The position numbers and the translations under genes are program-made. A DNA stretch of 64,000 nt from Dipteris shenzhenensis (lineage: Eukaryota; Polypodiophyta; Polypodiopsida; Gleicheniales): the NCBI GenBank assembly GCA_047967505.1, contig CM106539.1; one strand, 5' to 3'. Under the pieces are notes generated by a model, which was not told the DNA's origin, made no database searches, and saw only the letters and a program-made list of their open reading frames with translations. Positions 63,519 to 64,000 of the stretch are shown here, piece by piece. Numbering within the stretch: position 1 is the first letter of the stretch; each line of letters starts with the position of its first letter.

Positions 63519-63600
63519 GTGCTTTGTCTTGTTGTGTATCAAGCACTCTTTGGGGATAATCCTCCAATTTGTGTACTATATCTCTATCCAGACACACTTA

Positions 63601-63820
63601 TATGTGATCAACTCACATTTCTCTCTAGCTCAGTGAAGTGAATAGACTTCTCATGGATGCAGTTCCATCTTTAAGTCCCAAAAACATTCGAACTCCAATT
63701 TAGACTTGTATGTGATCAGCTCACATTAGTGTCATATGCCATTAGCTCAGTGAAGTCAATAGACCTTTTATGGATGCAGTTCCATCTTCAAGTCCCAAAA
63801 ACATTCAAACTCCAATTTAG
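63601..63820. repeat. Tandem duplication, period about 109 bp
   Basis: TATGTGATCA(A/G)CTCACAT, TAGCTCAGTGAAGT, TGGATGCAGTTCCATCTT and AAGTCCCAAAAACATTC occur in the same order at 63601-63707 and 63710-63820, about 88 percent alike. Confidence 0.85.
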
Positions 63821-64000
63821 AAGAAGTCACCCAATGCTTTTAACATTGGATCCAAGAGCATAATACCAATCTATTGTTAAAACTCCACATACAAAGTGAA
63901 AACACGTCTCAACTCTATCAATTTTCAACCACAAGGATTATTGTGATATTTTGTTCATGGTCTCTCCACAAAGAAGAAGTTTAATAAGTTGCTGACATCT
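63821..64000. other. No gene recognised at window end
   Basis: AT-rich sequence. The minus strand near 63870 reads TTGGTATTATGC, a poor primer-site match. Nothing else is visible. Confidence 0.35.

Larger units (their letters stand above)
60850..63520 (+). mobile_element. CACTA transposon relict with tnp2 and accessory gene
   Basis: The unit contains tnp2 coding exons (61010-62469), a compact second gene (62407-62872) and a cluster of short inverted subterminal repeats (63320-63518). Terminal CACTA sequences were not found, so the ends are approximate. DUF4218 and DUF4216 are missing after tnp2, which implies an internal deletion that brought the second gene close. Confidence 0.6.

Overview
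This is nuclear DNA of a land plant with a large, transposon-dominated genome, almost certainly a seed plant. The evidence is plant-type Ty1/copia and Ty3/gypsy elements, some primed by initiator-Met tRNA (one exact binding site, TGGTATCAGAGC, near 20.68 kb), CACTA (En/Spm) DNA transposons with their plant-specific transposase domains, plant LINEs and a tRNA-derived SINE-like head. I cannot name the species. Nothing bacterial or organellar was seen. Nearly every recognisable coding stretch is a decayed transposable-element gene with stops, frameshifts, internal deletions or nested insertions. Only three stretches look like possible genuine genes: an exon-like ORF near 42.5-42.7 kb, a 69-codon secreted-peptide-like ORF at 45.4 kb, and a compact three-exon gene at 62.4-62.9 kb inside a CACTA relict.

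Layout. 0-6.6 kb: a tandem repeat, an inverted repeat, a minus-strand CACTA relict (C-terminal transposase domains, palindromic subterminal repeats, a CACTA-type terminus), an LTR flanked on both sides by retroelement sequence, and a MITE. 6.6-16.5 kb: a LINE whose reverse transcriptase is split by a 1.4-kb solo LTR, then a plus-strand chromodomain-type gypsy element whose integrase is split by a 942-bp insert with an 18-bp target-site duplication. 16.5-21 kb: a minus-strand copia element with its 5' LTR and primer site, deleted in integrase/RT and butted against an inverted LTR fragment. 21-28.6 kb: a 4.5-kb minus-strand LINE with an animal-L1-style ORF1, bracketed by two related LTR fragments and then by two copies of a gypsy RNase H scrap; a gypsy gag follows. 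28.8-34 kb: a second, related minus-strand copia element. 34-39.4 kb: gypsy gag and pol pieces, a poly(A)-ended LINE tail, a gypsy 3' LTR and an inverted copy of the solo-LTR family.

39.4-48.8 kb is mostly unrecognised sequence with short dispersed repeats, a small retroposon with a 15-bp target-site duplication, the two possible host ORFs and long CT/GA microsatellites. 48.8-55.4 kb holds a gag-only minus-strand retroelement relict, a 650-bp tandem duplication, a 52-bp minisatellite and a copia LTR/primer-site-like junction. 56-64 kb carries a plus-strand CACTA relict (DUF4218/DUF4216) and another plus-strand CACTA locus with tnp2 coding sequence, the compact gene, and subterminal repeats.

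How the parts relate: there is no host operon or pathway here. The coding modules are standard retrotransposon sets (gag, protease, integrase, RT, RNase H, in copia or gypsy order), LINE sets (ORF1, endonuclease, RT) and CACTA sets. Their nesting gives relative ages: the solo LTR at 10.2 kb post-dates the LINE it interrupts, and the 942-bp insert at 14.6 kb post-dates the gypsy integrase. All identities and alignments are by eye; no search was run.
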